A DNA stretch of 64,000 nucleotides, taken from Selaginella moellendorffii (taxonomy: Eukaryota; Streptophyta; Lycopodiopsida; Selaginellales; Selaginellaceae). The notes beneath the pieces are model-generated. The model was not told where the DNA came from. It did no database searches and worked only from the letters and a program-made list of their open reading frames with translations. A program made the translations under genes and the position numbers. The DNA lies in contig NW_003314310.1 in NCBI RefSeq assembly GCF_000143415.4, positions 1 to 64,000 of the forward strand, given 5' to 3'. Below, piece by piece: positions 24,203 through 36,600 of this stretch. Numbering within the stretch: the stretch's first letter is position 1; every line of letters starts with the position of its first letter.

Positions 24203-26223
24203 ATCTCAGCGAGTACTATACAATGAGATTGGGCAACTAGTCTCGTTGCATACGCAGAGATGAAAACGATGATCCGAGTGGGTACACATTTGGTGCAAAA
24301 GGCTTTGCAATCGTTCCTTGGGTATGGATCTTGGTTACCTTATTGTACTTTATGATGTGAGCTTGAGCTTGGGCTCACAAGAGGGATTGAGTTGTTCCAT
24401 TCGCACGAGTTTGAGCTTGGGCTCATGAGTGAGGCACATTAGCAACTCGAGGATACACTTTGAGTTGGCAGGATTAATGTTAGCCTATCGGTCGTTCCAT
24501 GGGTTGTTCCAATGGTTCCATGAGTTGTTCCATGTACCATGGGTAAAAGCAAACCTTCCATGAGTTTGCTATGAGTGGCAAATAGGCTGGTCTGTAGCTA
24601 TTTAGCATAGCACTAGTGGATCCTTCCTAGGCATGATTATAAGTGGATCAATCAAGACTATAGGGATTAGTCTATTGATTCAAGTAGTCATTGCCGTGCT
24701 CTCTCATAAACTTTTCTTGGATTGGACTGAAGGCAGTGCGAACGCAAGCTCGAAGTGTAGTCAAAGATGAGACCGAAAAGAGAGTCGTCGGGGATGAAGG
24801 ATCAAACACGTAAATCATCTTCTCTTCTTGGAGAGATGATTTGCAACGAGGTGTGACTCATTGCTCGTGTTCACATCATGCAATCAAGAGTCCCTACCTT
24901 GATGCATGTTGGAGATGATGGTCTTACAAATGGTGAGTTGTGGGATGGATAGCGGTGAAACGATATACCATTTTGTCTAGGCTTGCTATGGAAGACTGGG
25001 GTTGCAATGCTCAATTCTTTTCAGAGGAACCTTGTTATTGGTCCTTGAGTAGCTTGGTGTTGGATTAGTGTTGAGTTTGGTCGAAAAGAGAGGCATGAGT
25101 TTGTCCATGTTGTGAACAAAAATTAGTGGTGCTGAGTGTTGTAAATCTTTATCGGTGGAGTGTGGCATTTATGTTGCATTTTGTCGAATCGAGTTTGCAC
25201 TTGATACTCACATAAACCTTTGAAGTAATGACATAGACATCGCTCGTGGTATTGCTCAATTGATGATCAAATCATTGCGATTTCCATATCATATCCATGT
25301 GATAATGAGCAATGTGTTTACGAAGTTGCTTGGTTAAACGATGATCAACCCCAAAGTGGTTGATAGTGAAGCTAGTCTACTTACACGTAGTAGCATTATA
25401 GTAGCTTTGACTAGATTCTTAATGGTGGTCCATTGTGCTAAGCTTAAGTTGGTACCTTGTTTCCTTGAGGGTTTGCCCATTAGGTGTTGGAAAGGGTTAT
25501 AGCAATCATTTGCTTTAACTTGTTGATTGTTCCGTTAGCACTTGGAGTAGATTATTGGATGGAGAAGGTGTGCAGTTGAGGCATTGACAATCATTAGCAC
25601 TTGTGTTAGTGGAGATGACATTGTTATGTTGAGTGATAAGGAATTTTCCTTAGAGCTTGATTTTCCATGTCATTTTTCTTGTTAGTGTTTTAGCTTCACA
25701 TTGGATCTTGAAGGTGGTTGAAGAAGAGTGTTAGTGCAATGTGAATATCCAAAGATGTGGTCTTCGTGATCAAGCTTTAGATGTTCATTTTGCATTTTGC
25801 AAATGTCGGAGTTGGATGTCGAAAGTATGGGCAAAAAGATGTTCGAGGCTTAAGCATACTATGGGTCGTGAGAATTTGTGTTGAGGTGAACCTATGTGAA
25901 GTTGTTAGTAAGAAGAAGTTGGTTGAGTCTTGAAAGTTTGTATTCCTGGACTGAGAGTCATTCTTTCTCTAGGATGGAAAATTTTTCCACAAATTTTCTT
26001 AGACTTTTCTAAAGGCTAATCTGTTGATCACTTTGTCCGAAAACCATTCCGTTTTCGAAAGTGAATACAAACTAGTGAAGGGGTTGGAGTTGACTTCGGT
26101 TAGCTTAGACCTTAGTAAGTAGTCTGTATGATGCAACCCGGAAGGGATGCTGACTTTTGGGGCTAAGACAATTGAGTTGGATAGAGTCTGAAGTTAGTGT
26201 AGAAAAGTGGCCATTGCACTTTT

Positions 26224-26247
26224 AAGCTCTATTTCGTTAAAGTGGGA
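26224..26247 (+). repeat. Left terminal inverted repeat
   Basis: 24 bases identical to the reverse complement of 39214-39237. Further AGTGGGA/ATGGGAC-like motifs follow inside both ends, as subterminal repeats. Confidence 0.95.
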
Positions 26248-26883
26248 TTTATTCAGTAAAATGGGACTAGGTACAAATTTTCAAGTATTTGAAAATGACG
26301 TGAAATTATATGTTTTTTGTCCAGGGGCTAGACATATCTGGGGCATGGTGACTAGCGCGGTGACCTTATGTCCAGACTGAGTCCATCTAGTTGTATAATA
26401 AATCTCATTGTCAAGGTGAACAAGCCGAATCTGAAGCTAAAGAAGAGCGATGGCATGCGCGCACACACTATTTGTTTGTTCATTGAGCGTGTGGTGAGCT
26501 TTCCAAGATGAACATCATTCCTATTAGCCAGACATATCACTTAATGGTGAGAACATTTAGATATTATTCAATGTTATCTTTTTCTAACGAATCTAATTGT
26601 GAAGGTGTAGCAAGAGGCATTGCTAGTCTGGAGAAGTCATTTAACTCATTTGACCCTTAGTGTATTTTCATGAAACTAAATAACATTCATATTATTAAGG
26701 AATTTCTCTAGTACCTTTTTTTTACGACATAGAGGCTTGCATTTCTTTCAAAGGTGATTTAGTAAAAGGCCTGAGGGCACATGCCATTCTATTTCTCAGA
26801 CCGGTATTAAGATATACTAGTGCAAAGGGAAAAAGGTATTTGGTGATCAAGTAAATGGCATGAGGGCACACGCCATTATAAGC

Positions 26884-27141
26884 CTAAGCGCTAGTGGACA
26901 CCTCCTTTTTGGTACTCTCAGCGGTACTATCATCCTTCTCCGGGTCAGTTATTTTGCTTTGGATTGTTGTCTCTGACGTTACTGGGGCGTTCTCGATAGT
27001 TGTTAATGTTGCCGTTTGTTCATAAAAATGATCACCTAGAGTATAGTACGGGGAGTTTGGAAGACTTATATATTCTACATCTTCACCTATCTCCTTCTCC
27101 GTCTCCTTTTCTGCCTCACTTACAGATTTTGTGCTTGCCAT
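26884..27141 (-). CDS. Small acidic/Thr-rich protein or distal exon
   Basis: An 85-codon frame from ATG 27141 (MASTKSVSEAEKE) to a stop at 26884 is rich in Glu, Thr and Ser, with no recognised domain. A consensus-like acceptor (ATTTTAG) lies just upstream near 27158, so it may be a 3' exon of the transposase gene or a separate small gene of the element. Composition suggests a disordered protein. Uncertain. Confidence 0.35.
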   Translation of the reverse strand: MASTKSVSEAEKETEKEIGEDVEYISLPNSPYYTLGDHFYEQTATLTTIENAPVTSETTIQSKITDPEKDDSTAESTKKEVSTSA

Positions 27142-27356
27142 GAGAACGCTCTTCACCCTAAAATATGGAGTTTGTTGTGTTATAAAAGGAAACCAACACA
27201 CACGCTGCAAGGGAATGATGGTACATAAAGCACGTAAGCCCACAATATGGGTTTATGTGCCATTAATATGGGCCACACGCCATATTATTAGATTTATGCA
27301 CGTGTGATTGGTAAATGCATATGTCACATCATCTTTGTTTTACCTCACACACTATA

Positions 27357-30300
27357 TCAAGCCTCCTCTGATTCAGATTCGGATTGTTCACCTTGAAATA
27401 AAATACATTAGAAACTTTGTAAAGGAATATTAATGAATCTCACCTTGAACCCGAGTTATGAATGCTCTTGCTGCATCTCTTGCATGGTCTGGCAAGGTGA
27501 TGGTGGCACTCTGCTTCCGCATCCAACCATGCACAACATTATCCACCGATATGCTCATGCTGGGATCCCTTGGATTCAGCACCCATCTCTTTTCTAGGCA
27601 ATCCTTCGTATATCCGGAACTTGGCTTGAACCACTCCACAGTTACATTGAAGGAGTTAGTTTCCGCGTCCTCCTCTGCATCAGTGATGCAGCGCCCCACC
27701 CATATCATTTGTTTTTTATTACTGGGTCTGACAAGCACGACCATTCCTTTGCAGACCTGTACTGGATTGAATGCTGAATCCGGCTTCTTGTTCCTCGGCC
27801 CACAATAGTGATCCTCAACATTGTTATCTGTCACTGCATTTCCAGAGGACATTGTTCCGCTACTATCTGGTGCTCTGGGTTCTGGCCAAAAGGACTCTTC
27901 CAATTCTTCATATACAACCGGCCCATTTTGGATAGCAGATATAATCTTCTCCCAGTATTCGAGCAAAGGCTTGCACCTCTGAAAATAGGATTCTCCACCA
28001 AACACCAACCCCCTCTTCCAGAAGGCAATATGCTGTCTAATCCCGGCCACTATACTTTCCTGGTCTTTGAGTCCATCCGGGTGCATCGGCCGTGGGGAAC
28101 CCTGAGGAATCATAGGTTCCCCAGTTATGGGATCTCTCTTGAAGAGTTCAATGCCGTCCACTGGCAGCCACACTGTGTCCCATTCTCTCATCTTGTACCT
28201 CATCACTGGAGCACCGTCACACATGCTGAAATGAAACTGAAGAGGCTTGGAGTGGCCAATCAGCGTTTCGGATCCATCCCTGATGTAGCCTCTTACAAAC
28301 CCCTTAAAGTCTGGAACCTCTGTCAGAAGTGCAGCTTCAACAGTGCCTTTGATGCAATTTTGGAATTCATCGTAGAGTTGTGGGAGGGTGAGGACATTGG
28401 ATCGCCGGAGGGACTCTGCCAGGTGACTGAACATGGCATCGACGTCTTCATGAGTGTGCCCAACCATGAGAAAGCCAAGTGTAACCGTTTCAAATATGCC
28501 TTTGGCAACAAGCATCGCCAAGTACGCGAAGACGTACATGTTTTTGTTCTCACTGCCAGCATTGTCTGTTTGGAGCAGAAGATGGGGTGGAAGGCCACAT
28601 CGGCCGCAAGAACTTCCTTGAGATTCTGCTTCGTTTGGATGAGGCTGTGCATTCACCGGGCGACCAGCCTCGTCGGAATGGCATGAGGCCTCACGTGATA
28701 ACCCTACAATCTGACGGCCAACATATTCACTGGGATGGCATGGGGCCCCACGCGATACTGCAAGCCTTTGCTCCTCCTCCAGCTGAACCCTGTATGGGGT
28801 TCGATCGACAAGGGCCTTATGCAAGGGTTGGCTGTTCAGCTCAGTCTGCGCACTTTGCAGAGACCTTAAGTGTTTTGCTAGGGACGCAATCATCATGTTT
28901 GCACCCCCGCCACCCCATAGAGGTACAAAGAAGTTCCCATAGTTCTGGGCACCATGCCCATGAGCGATTATGCCAAACAGAGACACAGGCAGCTGCATGG
29001 ATGAAGAGATTGCCTTGGGGGCAGGATTGAGTCGAGGTAAGCACGTCTTTTTCTGGTCCATTTTGTCGTGGATGATGCAGAGGTAAGAGTCAGGTCTCTC
29101 CATGGAGAGAATCCTGTTATGATAATATGCAGTCCTGCAGCTTCTCTGCTCGATGTTGTGGTCGAGCCGCCTTCTAACCAACGTCTCTCGCTCTTGAGCG
29201 CTGCAAGAATTCTTCGACAAAGCCATTTTGATAGCAGTGCACTCGTCACACTTTGAAAAGCTGGAGTACTTTCCTATACTCACATCCCTGAACCTATTGC
29301 TCCACAATCTACTAAATCTAGATTGGCTCAGCTTCCTGTAGCCATTACTCTGGAGTTCCCGATTCACATCTTCCAATATGGCCCCCTTGGTATACATGGA
29401 AGGGAGAACTCGTTGGGTGTCTCGTGTTCCATCTTCCAAGAGGCGGGTTTTATGTGGTTGCTGCTTGCTACATGTCTCGACAAACCTCTTGAAGATTGCC
29501 TCTCCATATACAACATGACCCCTGGTTTTGTGCGTACCGTCGTTCCCATGGACTGCCTGTTGAACCCTTTGTTCCTCGAACTCAGTTTTGATTCTGTAGA
29601 ATGTGGTTCGAGGGACTCCATAAATGATTCTCCATGCCTTCATGCAGACCAAACCCCTCTGGAAGACCATGCCCCCCACCTGATGTTCTGAAGCATCAAC
29701 AGATGACCGTAATGCCTCATACACAAAATTGCGAGCTGCCTTCCAGGACAATGTCTTGTATCTTGCTCTCTCCTCTTCAATAGCATCCCAATCAGCATGT
29801 TGACAGCACCTCCTCTTGCAACAAGCAACTGTCGAGACCATTCGAACCTCCATCGCCATTTTCTGCCTTTTCGGTTCGTTGCTCAGATCCCTTTGGCTGC
29901 GCTTTAGGAAGGTGTACTTTCTTTTCCCATGAAGAGATGTTCTGTCATCAGTTGTAGTGGTGTTTGATTGTGAATCCTTCACATTCTCAAACACTAAGTG
30001 CCTCAATTTCCACCACACAATGCTTCCAATAGTCAGACTGTTTTCTTCTGTGTCAACAACCTCTAAAATCGCAACTCCAATATCATCCCAGCCCAATTCT
30101 TGATTAGCAACCGCATCTCTTGGATCGACAACTGTGGCTAAGCCCTCAGCTACCACCTCCCCCTCGGGGTTGTTTAGAAACACTTTTGCCTGAATCCATG
30201 TAGCACGGTTCTTAAGATCCACGGAGGGAACATGCGTCGCACTTGCGCTGTCCCCAACATTTGCTTTCTTCTGAAGATTTTTCAAGGCAACAACAACATT

Positions 30301-30498
30301 TACCCCGACGACCATCTCTCCTCGTTCAATAGCGACCACATTCCCATCGAAGACAGTCTCTACTGATACAGCAGCATTGCCTTCCCCAAGCCTTTCACAG
30401 TGTATAACAAAGTTCCGATCCATAGACACAAGGGTCCCTTTTGCAACTCTCTTCCCACCATTCAAAATGTAAACCTTTTCCCCAACCCTGAAGGCCAT
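27357..30498 (-). CDS. DUF7869-like DDE/DDD transposase of the TIR element
   Basis: An uninterrupted frame of 1022 codons starts at ATG 30498. Residues 1-75 and 95-170 look like two tandem SH3-like modules of the Tnp1/En-Spm type (VAKGTLVSMD; VVAEGLATVVDP). Residues 226-232 carry a CC..CC cluster. Residues 281-303 (GLVCMKAWRIIYGVPRTTFYR) resemble the helix-turn-helix lead of DUF7869 proteins, and CDEC is at 417-420. An RNase H-like core follows: HDKMD (D478), QTDNAGSENKN (D645) and GHTHEDVDAMF (E684/D685/D687). A final domain (VQVCKGMVVLVRP, WVGRC, VEWFKP, residues 913-990) is probably a chromatin-reader-like barrel. A good donor (CAAG|GTGAGA, 27443) and acceptor (TTTCAAG, 27392) suggest a second exon 27391-27357 adding an acidic tail before TGA. 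The frame is open and probably functional. DUF7869 is assigned from motifs recalled, not from a search. Confidence 0.7.
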
Positions 30499-31336
30499 TC
30501 TGAAAGTGCAGAAAAGAAGTTAAGACCATACAAAAAATGATTGGAGAATGGCCTAAATCATAACATACCAAACAACCTCAATAGCATGAGGCCACATGCC
30601 ATTATTCAAACATGCTATTGACACCCACGTGAAATTTCGCATTCACAAAATTGGCATGAGGCCTCATGCCATCTTGATATACACACAGCTGCAGGCAAGT
30701 AAAAACATACATGACAATACGCTAGCCATGAAATTGCAAGGGCCCAAGATGGCATGTGGCCTCATGCCATTTCTAAATGTGGTCCTAAGCCATTCCATGG
30801 TGAACATACCAGGAAGCACAAGTGCCGAATATCAAGAGGAAGCGGTAGCCACACCAAAGACAGTGCCGCTCGCAACACCGCAACTCGCATAAACTGCTGC
30901 TCGCAATGGCGCTCGCAATGCCGCAACCGCTCGTAGACGCATAAACCACAGCCCACAACGCCGCTTACACAAGCAGCGCTCACTGCGCTCAGCGGAACCA
31001 AGAACACGGCGCACAAAAATGATAGACCTAGGAATGAGTTCGATAATTCAAAAATAACACACGCTTGAACGTCACATCAAATCCTCTGACAAACCAGATC
31101 TTATGATTCCTCTGACAAATTTCAAACTGAGTAGCTTCTAGACTTTGCTGTCGGAGGTTGAACTTTGTCACATCATGTCCTTGCCTCGATCCAGCTGTGC
31201 CATGTCAGTGATTCGAACTTTGCCATGCCATGTCAGCGATCCGCGCCAAGATTATTCGCCGTGTAAAGGAATAATTACGCTGTGTGTGTACGTCCATTTA
31301 TGGCAATATAAGGCCACACGCCATTCAAAGAATAAT

Positions 31337-32676
31337 GCTTGACATAAGGCCACACGCCATTCAAAGAATAATGTTAGTTGAGCATGTTTTGGTGCATTTT
31401 TGGGTTCAAAATTGCATGAGCCCACACGCTATAAAGTTTACCTGTACCAAAAATAGAAACAGCTTTATTTACTTGGGAATTTAAGTGGTTGAGGCATTTT
31501 TAAACTTACAAACACATGCCCTACTTACATTCCTTTGGTTGCCTAAAATTCAAAAATATTATAAACCTTTCTTTTTGCATTTTCAATGTTTTCAATTATG
31601 GTTTTTGATTTTCGTAGGACCAGCCTAGTAATCTATTTGCATCCCATCATGTTTATAGCTAGCTTTCGTTCGTCCCCTTCGCTAGCCTGAGATACATCTG
31701 CTCGGCATCTGCCTCTTACAGCATTTGCCCAGAAAGGGCATCTTTCTTCACGCAGCATTTGCCACATGTTTAGGGTTTAGGGTTTAGCGTTTAGGGTTTA
31801 GCAATTCAGTAGCTTGATAAACATGCAAATACAGAACTTGATGCAAAATCCTTTGATATGTCACAATGCCCCTAGGACCATAAACACATTTCAATAGAGA
31901 GGGTCCTTTCATTTCATAACTCCTTACGTAGATCTTGGTGAAACCAGAGTTAGTGAAGTTAGTTTCTTGTGATCCCGCATCTGATTGTGATGTCCCTTTG
32001 CAGTTTCGATGGAAAGGTCAATGCACACCAAACTGTAAAATCTTGGAGCAAAATAACGGTCGGATCTATGGCAAATGCCCCTGAAACATTGTAAGGCTCA
32101 TGTGGTCTCATGTGGTGTCCGATCGAGATGCTTCTTTGCAGGGTCATCAAGAAAGACATTGTATACCATTCTGTAAAATATAGTTGCGATCTAACGGTTG
32201 GATCTCCAGAAAACTCAAAAAAATCTCGCGCGTGTCAGAATATCCTAGGAATATACTCCTATGTGCCCCTGAAAATGGCATGCGGCCCCACGCCATTCAA
32301 GAGATAATGCCAGATGACGCCGAGAATTTTTTGGTGCATTTTTTGGGTTCAAAATTGCATGAGCCCACACGCTATAAAGTTTATCTTTGCCAAATAGAGA
32401 AAAGTTTATCTGTGTCATGTGAGGTAGTTACAGTCCTTTGTGCTCGGCATCTGCCTCTTGCAGCATTTGCACTGAAAGGGAATTTTTCTCCATTCAGCAT
32501 TTGGCCCTGAAAATGGCATGCGCCCACACGCCATTCAAGGAATAACGCCACAGGACCCCTGGATTTTTGGGTTTAAAATGTTTAGGGTTTTTTGGGTTTT
32601 TTCAAAATATTTTGGGTCCAACGTTTTTTGGGTTTCTTTGGTTCAAAATTGCATGAGCCCACACGCTATAATATTG
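31337..32676 (+). repeat. Three dispersed copies of a palindrome-bearing module
   Basis: A module of about 105-160 bp occurs near 31343-31443, 32274-32384 and 32512-32676. It starts with the palindrome and CACGCCATTCAA(G/A)GA, continues through TTTTTGGGTTCAAAATTG, and ends with a second weaker palindrome CATGAGCCCACACGCTATA. A second shared piece, CTCGGCATCTGCCTCTT, precedes two of the copies (31699, 32442). Confidence 0.7.
31769..31803. repeat. Interstitial plant-type telomere repeat
   Basis: Roughly five units of TTTAGGG, one carrying a G-to-C change (TTTAGCG), in the noncoding centre of the TIR element. Confidence 0.8.
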
Positions 32677-33015
32677 ATTTGAGAGAAAAATAGAAACAGA
32701 TAGAATTTCTTTATTTAGCTGAACATCTGCCATTTTTGGAAATACAAGATGCTTTGGAATATCCAATCATGCATGGTATAAATATAGCGAGGGTATTAAA
32801 TGATATCCCAATCATGATCTTTCTTTTGGATTTCGCGTGCATGCAGTCCGAGGAATGATGACGTTGCGGATTTCTTTTGGATTTTGCGTGCTTGCATGCG
32901 CGCGGCAATCCAGAAATTAATGGTGGCGCCCAAGTCCGAGGAATGATGACGTGGCGGGATTACCAACCGTTGTGAAATTTCGCGCGTGTGAGGTTAGGTT
33001 TTGCATTTTGCTTTG

Positions 33016-33095
33016 TACTCGCGCTCGCGCTCGCATCACACTCGCGCTCCCGCTCGCATCGCGCTCCCACTCGCGATCACGCTCACTTCTCTACA
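33016..33095. repeat. GCTCGC/ACTCGC hexamer array
   Basis: Imperfect tandem CGCTCGCGCTCGCATCACA-type units, partly repeated again near 33118-33160. The Ala/Arg/Ser-rich translations of this stretch are low complexity and not good evidence of a protein. Confidence 0.65.
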
Positions 33096-33626
33096 GGTTT
33101 CTCGTGTGCATCGGCGTCCACTCGCGCTTGCATCACACTCGCGCTCGCATCGCGCTCGTGTGCATCGGCGTCCACTTCAAGACACACCCAGTTTGTAACT
33201 TCGCCGCCAACTCCGCCGCCCACTCCACCACCCACACGCAGCCCACTTGGCGTCCCGGGAGATTTCAGCACCACTCTCCAACTGTAAGTGGCAGAGTAGC
33301 CTTGCTGCTACGATCCGCTGCACACACAGTGCACATTCGCCAGCGAGTCCGGCCTCGATTGTCACGGCCTCCATTCGGCTTCAAATGGTAAGTCTTTTAG
33401 ACCAAGTAGAAAATGGCATGAGGCCACATGCCATTCAGTAGCAACATTGGCATGCACCGATTGGGCTCTCGAGTGCAGTCCGGTTACAGATGGCGTGTAG
33501 CCTCACGCCATCTTAGGATGCAGCCTCAAGACATCTGATGCAGTGGTGAATGGCGTGTGGCCTCACGTTATTTCCAGCTGCTAGCTTTTCATCTGTCAGC
33601 TCTAATTGTTGTGCATTTTTGAACAG

Positions 33627-36600
33627 GCGAGGAATTGCGTTCTTCTTCCAGCCACTGTCAATGTGGATGCAGAGAAGGGGGAGGAGCTCACCAGTTGGAC
33701 TTTCGGGATGGAAGGCGAGGATCTGATGCTGTACAACACAGATGGTGGGAGAAAAGAATGCATGGGGATCCTCATCCAAGTGACAGACACTCCATGCAGT
33801 TCCATGCAAGAATATGGACTGGCACTTGTGGTATAGACAGCGTCCGCCTTCAAGATCCACCTTGCACATCCTAGCGGCTTCCCGGAGGGGGGCAGCGGCT
33901 ATGAGGAATTCCTAGAGGGAGCTAGGGAGAGGTTGTCCAGGAGGCCCACAATTTCAAAGATGCTGCGGGTCTATGAAGATCACATGGAATCCACGGACCT
34001 CACCTACGGCGATGTTCAAAAACTATATTCCAACATTGAGCCATTGAGAGTGCCTCCAGTTTGCGAAGCGAAGGGGAAGGGGGTCGATCTGGAAACTACC
34101 CCGAAGCAGAAAAGGGTGGTCAAGCTCAAGCCGACGTCCGACTCTGCTGCTCCAAAAAAGAAGCTACTCGGTGATGCCATTGCCTCGGGTTCGAACACTA
34201 CACCCACCAAAAAGAAGAGCCGCAAAGAGCAGAAAGAGCAAGAAGAGGCAGCAAAAATTGTCGCAGATAATAGTACTTGTTACTATTCCAACAAAGTATA
34301 TACAATCGACGTGAGCCGTATCGAGATCCAAAGCAAATACAACCACAGGCTAGTATCTGATGAGTGGGTGGAGAAACTGAAGCAGAAGATGCTGGCAAGT
34401 CCAGTAACACCCGACATCGCAGACGTGATCCCCTACTACCGAACAATGAAGGGCGAGACGAGGTTTCCAGACTTGATCAATAGGAAGGTGTTGGACGATC
34501 AGAACATCCGGTTCTATGCCGTCTCCGGGCAGCATTCTAGCTTGGCGATGCAACAGATAGTTGTGGATATTATGGTGGGCGAGGAGGTGAAGAAAGTCTT
34601 CAAGACAAGAGTTGTCCGCCTGATAAAAGGCAACTCGCCCCTCCGATCTATCATATACATCTCCCACGCGCAGAATGTCAAGCAAGAAACGTGCTACAAA
34701 TCGGGTCTGCACGAGACATTGGCACGAACACGGAAGCTCTGGGTTCAACTGAAGAAGCCACAAAAACCAGGACAAGGACGTGCACTAGCAACTAGCGCCT
34801 GGTAGGTAAGCCTCGTTGCATGTGGCATAGCATGTGGCCTCACGCCATTTCCATTGCAGGAATTCTCGAGTCTTCTCTCGAAAACACTGGGGGTCAATGA
34901 CACACTCAGCATCCATAACATTCTACTCGCGATAAAAGTTGTTTTTGACAAATGGGTAGATGTGCTGAGGAGGTACCATGACGGGGAGTTGCTAAACTCA
35001 ATGGGTGTGGAGGACGGCCGGAAGCCCAATGATTTGAAGCTCAACGGCTTGCGTTTCTCGCGGTCTCTAGACGACGACGACCTTCTGACAGTGGCTAATG
35101 CTCTTCTACGTGGTGAGGTAGTCTTCAACAAGACCAAAATGACTCCCGACCATATTGTGACATACGAGGACTTGTGCACGACTCTGAGAGCTCGTGCGCT
35201 ATTGAAGGATTGGATCTTCGAGCAAGTGGCCGTGGCGAGGGTGAGCATCGACACCACGCAAGAGATGATGGAAGAGCTGGACTTGTCAAATGAAGACATC
35301 GACGAGTACGTGAAGGGGGCCCCCAAGTTCATCGATCTGCTGCGGGATGCCACGAAAAGTAAAGCTGAGAAGTTGGATCAGTATCCAAATTTCATTAAGA
35401 GGGATGTCGACCGCCGGCTTCAGAAACAGCTCGACCCCGCAGCAGAGGCCTATCGAGAACCTTACCGGGTATACGTGAATTCGGATGAGGATCAAAGGTG
35501 GAGGAGCATCGTTTCCCGCGGAGATGAGCAGGTCAAGAACATCTTTTGTGTGATGGACTTCACAAACGAGGAGATCACTCATGCAGACGAAGTCAGCTCC
35601 ATCATTGACTTAATGGTGGGACTTGCGGAGGTGGAATCTTCAGTCCACTATATGATCTACGACTCCGAATCCTATCACAAGTTCTGGAAGGCCTTGAACG
35701 AGGTGAAGGCTCGGTTGAAAGGCAAGGAGATGCGGGAGATCCATGGGATAATGGCTAAGAAGAAGATACCGACGAATGTCCGCATCTTCACAGTTGCCCT
35801 TGTTATTGGTCCTGCAGCAGAGTGGGACTGGAGTGACTTCCCAGCTTCGTTCAACAAAGCCGATCGAATTGATCTGAGGGAGGTCAATTTACCCGTGCCT
35901 GAGGAACTGAAGACGGCTATGGAGCTTTCGAATCCAAAGAAAGCTCCAGGTGCAGCATGGGAAATGCTCAGCTGGGTCTTCAACGCAATAGCGGGTGACT
36001 CCAAGGGCAAATGCGTTGTCGAGTACAACTGCGGCGGACTATTCTTTCGAGCCGCACTACTCAAGGGTGTCCCGTGTGTTGCGGTGACAAACTCCATTGA
36101 AGAGGTGACTTCAATGGAGCATATAATTACAGTTGCCAAAGAAAAACAGTATCTTCTCTACGAACCTGGTGAGTACGCACTTTAAGTTTAAATGTTATCT
36201 CACAAGCTCTGTATGCAGGAGCGTGGCCACCCCCAGATGCTGAAACGGCGTTAACAGCTACTGATGTTAGGCCGAGGTCACAACCTGCACAAGGTAAGGT
36301 CACGTGAGGCCTCACGCCATTTTGATTATAGATCGTTGTGAATATTCAGACACGAGGACTGAAAAGCGCACTGGTGGCGCGTCGAAGAAGGACAAACAGA
36401 CAAGCAATAGGAAAAAAGGAGGTACAAATTATATTTGCAATGGCGTGTGGTCTCATGCCATTCCTTGCAGGAGACACTTCTTCAAAGGCAAAACAGGCAA
36501 GCACCAGCCAAGCTCAAACTGACAGTGGTCATAAAAAGCGAAAGCACGTTGGACAGTCGTCGGGATCAGAGGCGTTTGATTCAAAAAGGAAGAAGGGCAA

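Larger units (their letters stand above)
30500..33400. promoter_or_regulatory. Divergent intergenic centre of the TIR element
   Basis: About 3 kb separates the transposase start from the plus-strand gene and should hold both promoters. It contains about twelve palindromes or half copies, three copies of a repeat module, a telomere-type repeat, a GC-rich block (30845-30990) and a GCTCGC array (33016-33090). A direct repeat GTCCGAGGAATGATGACGT occurs near 32847 and 32934. I see no convincing gene here apart from possible 5' exons after 32.95 kb. Confidence 0.5.

Noticed and set aside
27808-28686. Long plus-strand frame opposite the transposase
   Set aside because: It is the mirror of a motif-bearing minus-strand coding exon and has no recognisable domain.
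32951-33391. Ala/Arg/Ser-rich frames over the GCTCGC array as a protein
   Set aside because: Low-complexity hexamer translation. A short 5' exon of the cargo gene may overlap its end (donor near 33389), but the frame itself is not supported.
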